Positions 1 to 5,663 of a DNA stretch of 5,663 nucleotides are shown in pieces. Positions within the stretch are counted from its first letter, which is position 1; the number at the start of each line of letters is the position of its first letter. Origin of the DNA: Desulfotomaculum sp. (GTDB taxonomy: Bacteria; Bacillota; Desulfotomaculia; Desulfotomaculales; Ammonificaceae); contig DTYU01000159.1 in NCBI GenBank assembly GCA_012961725.1, positions 1 through 5,663 of the forward strand, written 5' to 3'. The notes under the pieces are model-generated. The model saw nothing but the letters and a program-made list of their open reading frames with translations, was not told the DNA's origin and made no database searches. Made by a program: the position numbers and the translations under genes.

Positions 1-973
1 CCCAGCCGAAGATCCGGAACGGTGCAGGTTCTCCGTATTCCAGCACAAGGAACGCATTCGCGGGAAGCGCACCGAGGTCCTTGATGTCGCCCATGCCGGT
101 CAACAACACCCCTAAGACCTTTGGACCGAAAAACCGCGCCGCCGAAACCATCACCTTATCCACCGATGGATGAAAAGCGCCAGGAGATGCGGGTTTATTC
201 CCGGCAAACACCTTAACCGCGGCCTTACCGGCCCGATCATCAAAGTAAAGATCAAAGCCCGAAGGCGCAACCAACACCTGACCTGGAGAAACCGCTTCAC
301 CATCGGCTGCGTGCCTTACTTTAATGGAAGACCGTTTTGCCAAGTGCTCGGCCAAAGCACCGGTGAAGCCGGCCGGCATATGCTGCACGACCACCACGCC
401 TGCCGGAAGGTCAGCCGGCAAAGCAGGAATGATCGCCTGCAGCGCCGCAGGTCCCCCAGTCGAGCAGCCGATCACCACCAGTTCCCGCCTTCCGCTACCC
501 AGCACTTCCTTTGTTTTGAACCCGGCTCCGGGTAATGTTTTTTCGAGCCTCGCTCCCCGCTGGACAACATTCCTTAAAGAAACGGTAGCGGCGGTCTTAA
601 CCTTCGCCGCTAATTCGTCTACCACCGCAGGTAGTCCTGCCGGGTTCGCCGGCTTCGGGATAAAGTCAACAGCACCTAAAGCCAGCGCTTCGAGGGTCGC
701 CCGGCTTCCTGCCCGGGTTAACGCGCTCAGCATCACCACCGGCACGGGCCGGGTTTGCATCAGCCGGCGCAGCGTCTCAAGCCCATCCATTACAGGCATC
801 TCGACATCAAGCACGATTACGTCGGGATTTACTTCCTGTATTTTCTGCAGCGCTTCCTGCCCGTTCGCCGCCGTTCCTGCCAACTCTATGCCTGGATTCT
901 CAGTTAGCATCCTGCCGATAACCCGGCGCACAAGCGCAGAGTCATCCACCATCATTACCCTAACCGGCCGCAT
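1..973 (-). CDS. cheB: CheB, chemotaxis response regulator protein-glutamate methylesterase (incomplete at left edge)
   Basis: CheB removes methyl groups from, and deamidates, chemoreceptor glutamates/glutamines in the cytoplasm, and is switched on by CheA phosphorylation. The 324 visible codons start at ATG 973-971, preceded by GGGAG (983-987) with a 9-base spacer. The start overlaps the cheA stop by 14 bases. Residues 1-120 are a receiver domain: acidic pair D10/D11, phosphoacceptor D56 in VLDVEMPVMDG, and K107 in IPKP. A variable linker (~125-162) leads to the methylesterase domain, with nucleophile S171 in GCSTGGP, H198 in VVQHMP, the HPSVDKV segment (~268-274) and TGMG at 292-295. After TGMG the usual D-G pair is absent: D296-I297-K298 follow, and the last ~29 residues do not resemble CheB. 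The frame is open to the window edge, so the stop lies outside. Identification of the first ~295 residues is secure; the C-terminal end is uncertain (natural divergence, rearrangement or assembly join). Confidence 0.95.
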   Translation of the reverse strand, partial: MRPVRVMMVDDSALVRRVIGRMLTENPGIELAGTAANGQEALQKIQEVNPDVIVLDVEMPVMDGLETLRRLMQTRPVPVVMLSALTRAGSRATLEALALGAVDFIPKPANPAGLPAVVDELAAKVKTAATVSLRNVVQRGARLEKTLPGAGFKTKEVLGSGRRELVVIGCSTGGPAALQAIIPALPADLPAGVVVVQHMPAGFTGALAEHLAKRSSIKVRHAADGEAVSPGQVLVAPSGFDLYFDDRAGKAAVKVFAGNKPASPGAFHPSVDKVMVSAARFFGPKVLGVLLTGMGDIKDLGALPANAFLVLEYGEPAPFRIFGW

Positions 974-3044
974 AGAGCGCTTCTCCCGTGACCTCGCGGG
1001 CTGCTTCTCGTAGAAGCGCCCTTACGTCAATAATCAGCGCAACCCGTCCGTCACCTAAGATAGTAGCCCCGGAAATACCTGGAACGCGTCCCAAGTAATC
1101 GCCAAGCGACTTGATTACGATCTCTTGTTCGCCTAAAAGCTCATCGACTATCACACCCACCCGGCGTTCGCCAATCCCGGCAACGACGACAGAAAGCCTA
1201 TGGGACTGGGGTCTAGGTCCGTTGAACAGTGCCGATAAACAGATAAGCGGCAGGATTTTGCCCCTGACCGCAATCACCTCTGCGTTGCGCACCCTTCTAA
1301 CGTCGCTGCGGGAAACGTGCATCGTCTCCATAACATTGGCCAAAGGGAAGGCGTATACCTGGCCCATTATCGACACCATTAAGGCGCGAATGATCGCGAG
1401 GGTAAGCGGCAGCTTAACGGTGAACTTTGTCCCCTGTCCCAAGACCGAAGACATTTCAAGGAAGCCGTTTATCTGCTCAATATTTTTCTTAACAACATCC
1501 AAGCCGACACCGCGGCCGGAGAGGTCGGTTATCTCTCTCGACAGCGAAAACCCTGGCAAGAAGAGATAGTTCAGTACTTCGGCATCCGGCAGGCGGGCCG
1601 CAGTTTCCTCGTCCACCAGACTTCTCTCAACCGCCTTGCGGCGAACTTTGTTGACGTCGATTCCCCGCCCGTCATCTTCAGCGATAATGACTATGTGGTT
1701 TTCGTGATGGTAGGCCTTCAGTAGGATGGTTCCGGCTTTGGCTTTTCCGGCCGCCGCCCTTTCCTCCGGACGCTCGATCCCGTGGTCTACCGCATTCCGG
1801 AGCAGGTGAATGAGCGGATCACCGATCACCTCGATCACGTTCCGGTCAAGTTCCGTCTCTTTTCCCTCAACAATGAAATCTATCTCTTTGCCTAACTTAT
1901 GTGCCAAATCCCTTACCATCCGCGGGAACCGGTTGAAAACCTGTGCAATCGGGAGCATCCTGGCCTTCATAATCTCTTCCTGGAGGTCGTTAGTCAACTG
2001 TACAAGATGGGTCGATATCTCATCCACCACTTCCACTAAATCGTTTGTGCCGTAGCGGCGCTGAAGAATCTCCACAAACCGTTCAAGACGGGTGCGGTCG
2101 ATTACCAACTCTCCTACCAGGTTCATAAGATTGTCAAGTTTCTGTACGTCAACCCTCACCGTCTTCGCCTGCTTTAAGACCTCCTCCCGCCCTTTGGCCT
2201 CTGCTGTATCGGTTGCTTTCTGTACGCCATCCGGGGGAATCGTCTTCTCCGCAAGCTCACTCACCGCAGAAACCCCGGGCTGCTCATCCGACAGGACTAT
2301 TGGGTTTACTGTCACCGCTTCAATCTCGGCGATGGTCATAAGCAGATTTCTTATGATACCGGCATCCTCATGACTGAGAAGCACAAGCTCAAAGACATCC
2401 CCGTACTCCCCCTTTTCGATATCCTCGGCGGGCGGTATGGATTTGATGATTTCTCCGTACTGCTGGAGGGTTTCAAAAACCAAGAACGCGCGGACCGATT
2501 TCATCTGGCAGTGAGGATCGACCTGAACACGAACCCAGTAAGCCTTTACTCCCCGGATATGCGCAACACGAACGACGTCCTCTTCCGCCTCTGTAAGGTT
2601 GGAGGCACAGCCGGCAGGAGGGGCTGTGCTTCTTTCCGCGGCCGCAGGTTCGCAGGCTTTATGATCTTGGCCGCTGGCAAACTCCCGGAGCTTACTCACC
2701 GTGGTTTCAATATCGACGTAAGTACCGCGGCCGGTGATCTCATCCCGCAGGGACTTGAGCAGATCCAATGATTCAAACAACAAGTCAACCAGATCCGAAG
2801 AAATATCAAGCGTTCCCTGACGCAGGCGGTCAAAGATGTTTTCCATCTCATGCGTAAGCTGCGACATTCGGTCGTAACCCATCACCGCAGAGGACCCCTT
2901 TATCGTGTGTGCCGCCCGGAAAATCTCCTGCAGTAACTCAGGGTTGCCCTCCTCCTTCTCCATGAGAAGAAGGTTCTCGTTTAGAATCTCGATCTTTTCA
3001 TCAAGCTCGTCCAAGAAAACGCTTATCTCCGTTTCCGAGAACAT
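960..3044 (-). CDS. cheA: CheA, chemotaxis sensor histidine kinase
   Basis: CheA is the cytoplasmic kinase that autophosphorylates under control of chemoreceptors and CheW and passes phosphate to CheB and CheY. The 694-residue protein has all five domains. P1 (HPt, ~1-105) carries phosphoacceptor H46 in AAHTIKGSS. A linker (~122-153) rich in Ala, Glu and Ser leads to P2 (~155-250), which docks response regulators. A second linker leads to P3 dimerisation (~295-365, KLDNLMNLVGELVI). P4 ATPase (~366-548) has the N box HLLRNAVDHG (413-422), G1 EDDGRGID (456-463), F box FLPGFS (495-500), G2 SGRGVGLD (509-516) and G3 GQGTKF (536-541). P5 (~552-680) is CheW-like. Length is normal for the family and no key residue is missing. 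The start has an excellent ribosome binding site (TAGGAGGAGG, 3060-3051) that contains the cheW stop codon; the gap to cheW is 13 bases. The 3' end overlaps cheB by 14 bases, so translation of the trio is probably coupled. Confidence 0.98.
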   Translation of the reverse strand: MFSETEISVFLDELDEKIEILNENLLLMEKEEGNPELLQEIFRAAHTIKGSSAVMGYDRMSQLTHEMENIFDRLRQGTLDISSDLVDLLFESLDLLKSLRDEITGRGTYVDIETTVSKLREFASGQDHKACEPAAAERSTAPPAGCASNLTEAEEDVVRVAHIRGVKAYWVRVQVDPHCQMKSVRAFLVFETLQQYGEIIKSIPPAEDIEKGEYGDVFELVLLSHEDAGIIRNLLMTIAEIEAVTVNPIVLSDEQPGVSAVSELAEKTIPPDGVQKATDTAEAKGREEVLKQAKTVRVDVQKLDNLMNLVGELVIDRTRLERFVEILQRRYGTNDLVEVVDEISTHLVQLTNDLQEEIMKARMLPIAQVFNRFPRMVRDLAHKLGKEIDFIVEGKETELDRNVIEVIGDPLIHLLRNAVDHGIERPEERAAAGKAKAGTILLKAYHHENHIVIIAEDDGRGIDVNKVRRKAVERSLVDEETAARLPDAEVLNYLFLPGFSLSREITDLSGRGVGLDVVKKNIEQINGFLEMSSVLGQGTKFTVKLPLTLAIIRALMVSIMGQVYAFPLANVMETMHVSRSDVRRVRNAEVIAVRGKILPLICLSALFNGPRPQSHRLSVVVAGIGERRVGVIVDELLGEQEIVIKSLGDYLGRVPGISGATILGDGRVALIIDVRALLREAAREVTGEALYAAG

Positions 3045-3060
3045 TTAGGCCCTCCTCCTA
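3045..3060 (-). promoter_or_regulatory. cheA ribosome binding site overlapping the cheW stop codon
   Basis: The minus strand reads TAGGAGGAGGGCCTAA directly before the cheA ATG. The first three bases are the cheW stop codon, and two overlapping AGGAGG registers give spacers of 6 or 9 bases. A ribosome ending cheW therefore stops on the cheA Shine-Dalgarno site, an arrangement expected to couple synthesis of the two array partners. The sequence is direct; the coupling is inferred. Confidence 0.85.
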
Positions 3061-3555
3061 AACCGTTACCTCCGCTGCCGCCTCCGCTTCTCCGAGAGTC
3101 TCTTTTTCATCCTCTTCCAGTATTTTTTCGAGATTCAGCAGGATGATCATTCTGCCATCGAAAAGGGCGATCCCCCGGAGGTAAGCAACATCGACCCCGT
3201 CAACCATCGCCGGCGGCGGCTCTATGCTCTCCGCCGGAATCCGCAGTACCTCGAGCACCGCATCAACGATCAGCCCGACTGTCACCCCAGCCATTTCCAC
3301 GACAATGATCCGGCTTTGCCGGGTGTGTTCTGCGCCTTTCAGCCCAAAACGCCCACGCAGGTCAATAACCGGAATGATCCTGCCGCGGAGGTTTATGACC
3401 CCCTCAACGAACTCCGGCGCCCGCGGTACATAGGTGACCTTTTCCATCCGGATGATCTCGGAAACCGCGGCAATATCCATGCCGTAAGTCTGATCAGCCA
3501 ACTGGAAAACGACCACCTGTTCCTCGTCTTTAGCAATCTCAAATTTTTGGGCCAT
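3058..3555 (-). CDS. cheW: CheW, chemotaxis coupling protein
   Basis: CheW is a cytoplasmic scaffold that joins chemoreceptor tips to the P5 domain of CheA in signalling arrays. The 165-residue product is a single CheW domain (~12-145). The conserved stretch PEFVEGVINLRGRIIPVIDL (47-66) is the signature of the family, followed by a second beta-barrel half with VGLIVDAVLEVL (93-104) and a late LRGIALFDGRMIILLNLEKIL segment (127-146, split here only by residue counting). The tail after ~147 is strongly acidic and Ala/Glu-rich, hence probably disordered. The length is near the usual 150-170. The start ATG (3555-3553) is fixed by AAGGAGG (3569-3563) with a 7-base spacer. It is the first gene of the cheW-cheA-cheB operon, ~100 bases downstream of a SigD-type promoter. 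CheV-like proteins also contain this domain, but they carry an additional receiver domain that is absent here. Confidence 0.96.
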   Translation of the reverse strand: MAQKFEIAKDEEQVVVFQLADQTYGMDIAAVSEIIRMEKVTYVPRAPEFVEGVINLRGRIIPVIDLRGRFGLKGAEHTRQSRIIVVEMAGVTVGLIVDAVLEVLRIPAESIEPPPAMVDGVDVAYLRGIALFDGRMIILLNLEKILEEDEKETLGEAEAAAEVTV

Positions 3556-3662
3556 GCCCTCCCCTCCTTGTCACCCTCGCTATGAGACCGCCTTAGGCTT
3601 ACCCGCCGGCCTATCAGAGACGTCAGCCACATCACCTGTTGCAAGGCCTGCATTCTATTCTC

Positions 3663-3690
3663 TTATCGACTATTCCGGCGAACAACTTTA
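3663..3690 (-). promoter_or_regulatory. SigD/FliA-type (sigma-28) promoter for cheW-cheA-cheB
   Basis: On the minus strand the -35 element TAAAGTTG (3690-3683) is followed by a 12-base spacer and the -10 element GTCGATAA (3670-3663). The known sigma-28 consensus is TAAAGTTT, ~11 bases, then GCCGATAA. Each half therefore matches 7 of 8 positions, and the spacing is one base longer than the enteric optimum and within the range reported for Bacillus SigD. Transcription should start near 3655-3657, giving a leader of ~100 bases before cheW. Position, orientation and the chemotaxis cargo agree with control by the flagellar sigma factor. The match is seen in the sequence; its activity is inferred. 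Confidence 0.75.
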
Positions 3691-3738
3691 CCCCTGCTCA
3701 GCAGCTCAAACTCCTGCCAGCCCAGTCATTCGTAAGGT

Positions 3739-3763
3739 TAAGCGGCCTGTTCTTTGCCGACTT
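3739..3763 (+). promoter_or_regulatory. Weak candidate SigD-type promoter for motA-motB
   Basis: On the plus strand GCCGACTT (3756-3763) keeps the GCCGA core of a sigma-28 -10 element. TAAG (3739-3742) lies 13 bases upstream as a possible -35, which is shorter than the usual ~15 bases. Only a partial match exists and the predicted leader would be ~100 bases. No convincing SigA-type -35/-10 pair was found by eye in the motA upstream sequence, so this remains the best but weak candidate. Confidence 0.25.
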
Positions 3764-3872
3764 TCAGCCCCCAAAAAACCGCGGAAAATTTCCATCGGGA
3801 TATGAAGGAACCCCATGGCTCATGCCGAATAATAGTGAAGACAGGCGAAATATGTCAGAAGGATGGGCGTGC

Positions 3873-4673
3873 ATGGATCTCGCGGCAATTATCGGAATAA
3901 CGATCGGGGCGGCCTCGCTGGTGATCGGTTTTCTCTCAGAAGGCGGGCATATAACAATGCTGATAGCACCGTCCGCGATGCTCATTGTTTTCGGCGGCAC
4001 CTTAGGTGCGACAATGGCCGGATTCGCGCTCCACGAAATAATGCTCATCCCGAAGCTTTTTAAGGTAATCCTTTTCAGCAAGCCAATCAACCCAGTGCAA
4101 CTGATCGAGACAATTGTTCAGTTAGCCGAAAAAGCCCGCCGCGAGGGCTTGCTCTATTTGGAGAACCAGCTCAAGGAGATCGATTCCCCCTTTCTGCGAA
4201 AGGGCGTTCAGTTGGTGGTTGACGGCACCGACCCCGAAGTCGTACGCAGCATTATGGAGACAGAGATGTACGCCATGCAGGAACGCCATAAATTGGGTCA
4301 GGAGATCTTTAACCAGGCCGGCGGCTATGCTCCCACCATGGGCATCATCGGTACCGTCATGGGTCTTATCCACGTGCTGGGCAGTCTTTCGGACCCCGAA
4401 TCGCTCGGCCCCGCTATCGCACTGGCCTTCACCGCAACACTTTATGGCGTTTGTAGCGCAAACGTCTTCTACTTCCCGATCGCCGCCCGGCTAAAAAACC
4501 TAAGCGCCAAGGAAGAGATCGCCTACATGATGATGATCGAAGGCCTTTTGGCGCTGCAGGCCGGGAACAACCCGATTCTAATCAGGGAGCGGCTGACCGC
4601 CTACCTCAGGCCGAAACAGCGCGCGGAGGCCGAGGCCGAAAAGGAGGCGGGCGAGGCGTATGAGACGGCGTAA
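3873..4673 (+). CDS. motA: MotA, flagellar motor stator protein
   Basis: MotA is the inner-membrane stator subunit that, with MotB, conducts ions and applies torque to the rotor protein FliG. The ATG at 3873 was chosen because it gives 266 residues (the family norm), begins MDLAAIIGI as MotA proteins usually do, and follows AGAAGGA (3857-3863) with a 9-base spacer. The in-frame ATGs at 3852 and 3822 have no good ribosome binding site. Four membrane segments are visible (~3-22, 28-50, 150-172, 180-203), with a large cytoplasmic loop between the second and third. The loop carries R89 and E97 (EKARREGLLYLE), matching the FliG-contact residues R90 and E98 of E. coli MotA. P154 (YAPTMGIIG) and P202 (YFPIAARL) correspond to the torque-coupling prolines P173 and P223. 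The C-terminal tail is Glu/Ala-rich. The coding end overlaps motB by 14 bases. The ion used cannot be settled from MotA alone. Confidence 0.96.
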   Translation: MDLAAIIGITIGAASLVIGFLSEGGHITMLIAPSAMLIVFGGTLGATMAGFALHEIMLIPKLFKVILFSKPINPVQLIETIVQLAEKARREGLLYLENQLKEIDSPFLRKGVQLVVDGTDPEVVRSIMETEMYAMQERHKLGQEIFNQAGGYAPTMGIIGTVMGLIHVLGSLSDPESLGPAIALAFTATLYGVCSANVFYFPIAARLKNLSAKEEIAYMMMIEGLLALQAGNNPILIRERLTAYLRPKQRAEAEAEKEAGEAYETA

Positions 4674-5457
4674 GAGCGAGGTTAAAGAGGCTAATCATGA
4701 GCGGTGGCTGATCACTTACGCAGACCTCATCACCCTGCTCCTGATCTTCTTTATCGTACTTTTCACCTTCAGTAACATTGATGCAAAGAAGTTTGCCGGC
4801 ATTGCAGAATCGCTCTCCAAGGCGCTCGGCGGGGGCGCCTCTATGATCCTTGAAGGGCAGGGGCCCTCGGTGGTTTCCGGTGCACCCGTTTCCGAGGACC
4901 GGATACAATCAAAGTTTACGCTGAGCAGTGAGGCCGAAGAGAAACGGCTCCGGAAGATCAAAGAGCTGATTGAAAAATACGCAAGACAGCAGGGCTTGGC
5001 CGGCCGGATGACCGCGCGGATCGAAGAGCGCGGCGTAGTGGTCAGCATCCAGAACACCGCCCTCTTCCCGCTTGGCTCCGCGGAACTCACCCCCCAGGCC
5101 AGGGAGATCGTGCGCAAGGTCGGTCAGATCCTAATCACGACCGACAACTACATCCGCATAGAAGGCCATACCTGCGACCTGCCGATCCGCACCGCCCGCT
5201 TTCCGTCAAACTGGGAGCTCTCGGTCGCCCGGGCAACAAGCGTCGTACAGGAACTCTTGCGTTCCGTAGACTTCCCGCCGGAGCGGCTCTCCGCCTCCGG
5301 GTACAGCGAATACCGTCCCGTAGCACCGAACGACTCCGACGCCAACAGGCGGCAAAACCGCCGGGTGGACTTTGTGGTGCTGCGCTCCCGCTATAAGGAA
5401 GTGGAGCCGGGGGTCCTGCCGGAGTTCTTCTACGAAAAGCCGAAGGTCATACCTTGA
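4660..5457 (+). CDS. motB: MotB, flagellar motor stator protein (peptidoglycan-anchored)
   Basis: MotB completes the stator and anchors it to the cell wall. The 265 residues comprise a basic cytoplasmic N-terminus (1-15), one membrane helix (~16-38) with the ion-carrying D22 in WLITYADLITLLL, and a plug/linker region (~44-115, coiled and charged at 91-112). An OmpA-type peptidoglycan-binding domain follows (~125-242), with IRIEGHT (165-171), FPSNWELSVARA (181-192), RLSASGYSEYRPVAPND (209-225) and NRRVDFVV (233-240). The YAD context of D22 resembles proton-type MotB (E. coli and B. subtilis) more than the FAD of sodium-type PomB, so proton use is a tentative guess. Odd point: the family's HTDN is HTCD here, so C172 replaces the conserved Asp. 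The ATG lies inside the motA end (14-base overlap). AAGGAGG at 4641-4647 with a rather long 12-base spacer and coupling to motA probably drive initiation. Confidence 0.95.
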   Translation: MRRRKSEVKEANHERWLITYADLITLLLIFFIVLFTFSNIDAKKFAGIAESLSKALGGGASMILEGQGPSVVSGAPVSEDRIQSKFTLSSEAEEKRLRKIKELIEKYARQQGLAGRMTARIEERGVVVSIQNTALFPLGSAELTPQAREIVRKVGQILITTDNYIRIEGHTCDLPIRTARFPSNWELSVARATSVVQELLRSVDFPPERLSASGYSEYRPVAPNDSDANRRQNRRVDFVVLRSRYKEVEPGVLPEFFYEKPKVIP

Positions 5458-5474
5458 AGAAGCCATTGCTTTTT
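5457..5474 (+). terminator. Weak hairpin at the motB stop, possible terminator
   Basis: AAGAAGC (5457-5463), a 4-base loop and GCTTTTT (5468-5474) can pair over 7 positions with one G-U, ending in a run of T that is itself part of the stem. It begins at the last base of the motB stop codon. The stem is AT-rich and no further T tract follows, so it is a poor intrinsic terminator. No better one is visible before the right edge. Confidence 0.25.
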
Positions 5475-5583
5475 AGGCCGAGGCGCGGAGATCAGTAACC
5501 GTAACCCTTGCCTGATAGACCGCATTGGTTAATTCTCGTGCAGCTTGCCAGGCGTGAATCTCCTCAAATCGCTCAATCTTCAC
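5473..5583 (-). pseudogene. Truncated four-helix-bundle (23S rRNA intervening-sequence type) protein gene
   Basis: Reading minus from GTG 5583-5581, the frame gives 36 residues starting KIERFEEIHAWQAAREL, then TNAVYQ, and stopping at TAA (5475-5473). This opening closely fits the first helix of the four-helix-bundle/S23 family (typically KIERFEDI-AWQKAREL with a following IYK). Those proteins are usually ~115-130 residues, and the later helices with the LRxQIRRAA and NIAEG motifs are absent. The similarity fades after ~residue 24 and the frame ends 15 bases from the motB stop. The start is well formed: GGGAG (5591-5595) with a 7-base spacer to GTG. The most likely reading is a 3'-truncated remnant whose distal part was deleted against motB. 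A functional micro-protein is possible but less likely. The family has no established chemotaxis role, so this marks an insertion or deletion boundary rather than part of the motility operon. Confidence 0.6.
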
Positions 5584-5597
5584 CCGAATTCTCCCTA

Positions 5598-5625
5598 ACC
5601 TTGAACCCCGAACCATGAACCTTGA
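5598..5625. repeat. Tandem 7-base repeat array (4 units)
   Basis: Four head-to-tail heptamers are visible: ACCTTGA, ACCCCGA, ACCATGA, ACCTTGA, with consensus ACCNNGA. On the minus strand this reads as a GGTTCAAGG-like series placed 14 bases upstream of the GTG of the four-helix-bundle remnant. First and last units are identical. Another ACCTTGA (5451-5457) covers the motB stop codon. Confidence 0.7.
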
Positions 5626-5663
5626 AGATGCATGCGCAGTACGTGCTACTGGTGCTGGCGCGC

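Larger units (their letters stand above)
3556..3872. promoter_or_regulatory. Divergent intergenic region between cheW and motA
   Basis: This gene-free stretch separates the two operons. Its left third is the cheWAB leader, which can form small hairpins on the minus transcript: TGCA/TGCA around GGCCT (3640-3652), close to the predicted transcript start, and TAGGC/GCCTA with a 10-base loop (3594-3613). The middle carries the SigD-type promoter of cheW. The right half holds only a weak plus-strand promoter candidate (3739-3763) and a GGAAA-A-TTTCC inverted repeat (3783-3793). I see no tRNA, insertion sequence, recognisable riboswitch or CRISPR repeat. A plus-strand frame is open from 3639 into motA, but its encoded residues do not look like MotA and the true start is later. 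Confidence 0.6.
5451..5628. repeat. 10-base direct repeat ACCTTGAAGA flanking the post-motB segment
   Basis: ACCTTGAAGA occurs at 5451-5460 (spanning the motB stop) and again at 5619-5628 (end of the heptamer array). The two copies enclose ~158 bases containing the four-helix-bundle remnant. They could reflect duplication, recombination or chance similarity to the heptamer unit. Confidence 0.45.

Noticed and set aside
324..1013. 229-codon plus-strand open frame opposite cheB
   Set aside because: Low-complexity Ser/Thr/Ala/Pro composition typical of a shadow of a GC-rich gene on the other strand; cheB is clearly the coding strand.
2370..2771. 133-codon plus-strand open frame opposite cheA P2
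   Set aside because: It lies wholly antisense to an intact, well-conserved cheA; no ribosome binding site or family resemblance supports it.
3393..3653. 86-codon minus-strand frame overlapping the cheW start
   Set aside because: Out of frame with cheW, Arg/Ser-rich, and no recognisable domain; cheW has the strong start signal.
3556..3660. c-di-GMP or other known riboswitch in the cheW leader
   Set aside because: The conserved core sequences of the riboswitch classes I compared by eye are not present; only generic short hairpins are seen.
3783..3793. GGAAA-A-TTTCC inverted repeat upstream of motA
   Set aside because: Perfect but only 5 bases per arm and AT-rich; too short to call an operator without comparative support.
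3639..3872. N-terminal extension of motA from the ATG at 3639 (78 extra codons)
   Set aside because: The encoded residues are Pro/Gln-rich and unlike MotA, the extension crosses the promoter region of cheW, and a proper start with ribosome binding site and family-typical N-terminus exists at 3873.
5628..5663. Possible start of a plus-strand hydrophobic protein at the right edge (MHAQYVLLVLAR)
   Set aside because: Only 12 codons before the edge and no ribosome binding site upstream; too little to support a gene.

Overview
The window holds a compact chemotaxis and flagellar-motor locus. It has two divergently transcribed gene sets around a ~317-base intergenic region (3556-3872). On the minus strand, reading right to left, lie cheW (3555-3058), cheA (3044-960) and cheB (973 to the left edge, incomplete). 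On the plus strand lie motA (3873-4673) and motB (4660-5457). The last ~200 bases contain a short minus-strand remnant of a four-helix-bundle (23S rRNA intervening-sequence type) gene, with a small array of 7-base tandem repeats just upstream of it.

Organism: the base composition is moderately GC-rich. Ribosome binding sites are strong AGGAGG types, and the best promoter candidate fits the SigD/FliA consensus. The protein sequences look most like those of Firmicutes (Clostridia, Peptococcaceae/Thermoanaerobacteria-like). That placement is an inference from style and recalled similarity; no database search was possible.

How it works together: CheW links chemoreceptors to the histidine kinase CheA. 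CheA phosphorylates CheB, the receptor methylesterase, and normally also CheY, which is not in this window. MotA and MotB form the stator that drives the flagellum. A well-matched SigD-type promoter (3663-3690, minus strand) lies ~100 bases upstream of cheW and would place cheWAB under the flagellar sigma factor. In both operons the last gene pair overlaps by exactly 14 bases.

The region is mostly conventional, and I did not find a clear new system. The points worth a second look are: (1) CheB sequence that departs from its family just after the TGMG motif, near the left edge, with loss of the expected catalytic Asp; (2) a GHTCD in place of GHTDN in the MotB peptidoglycan-binding domain; (3) the truncated four-helix-bundle gene with its heptamer array and a 10-base repeat shared with the motB 3' end; (4) the SigD-type promoter and structured leader of cheWAB.
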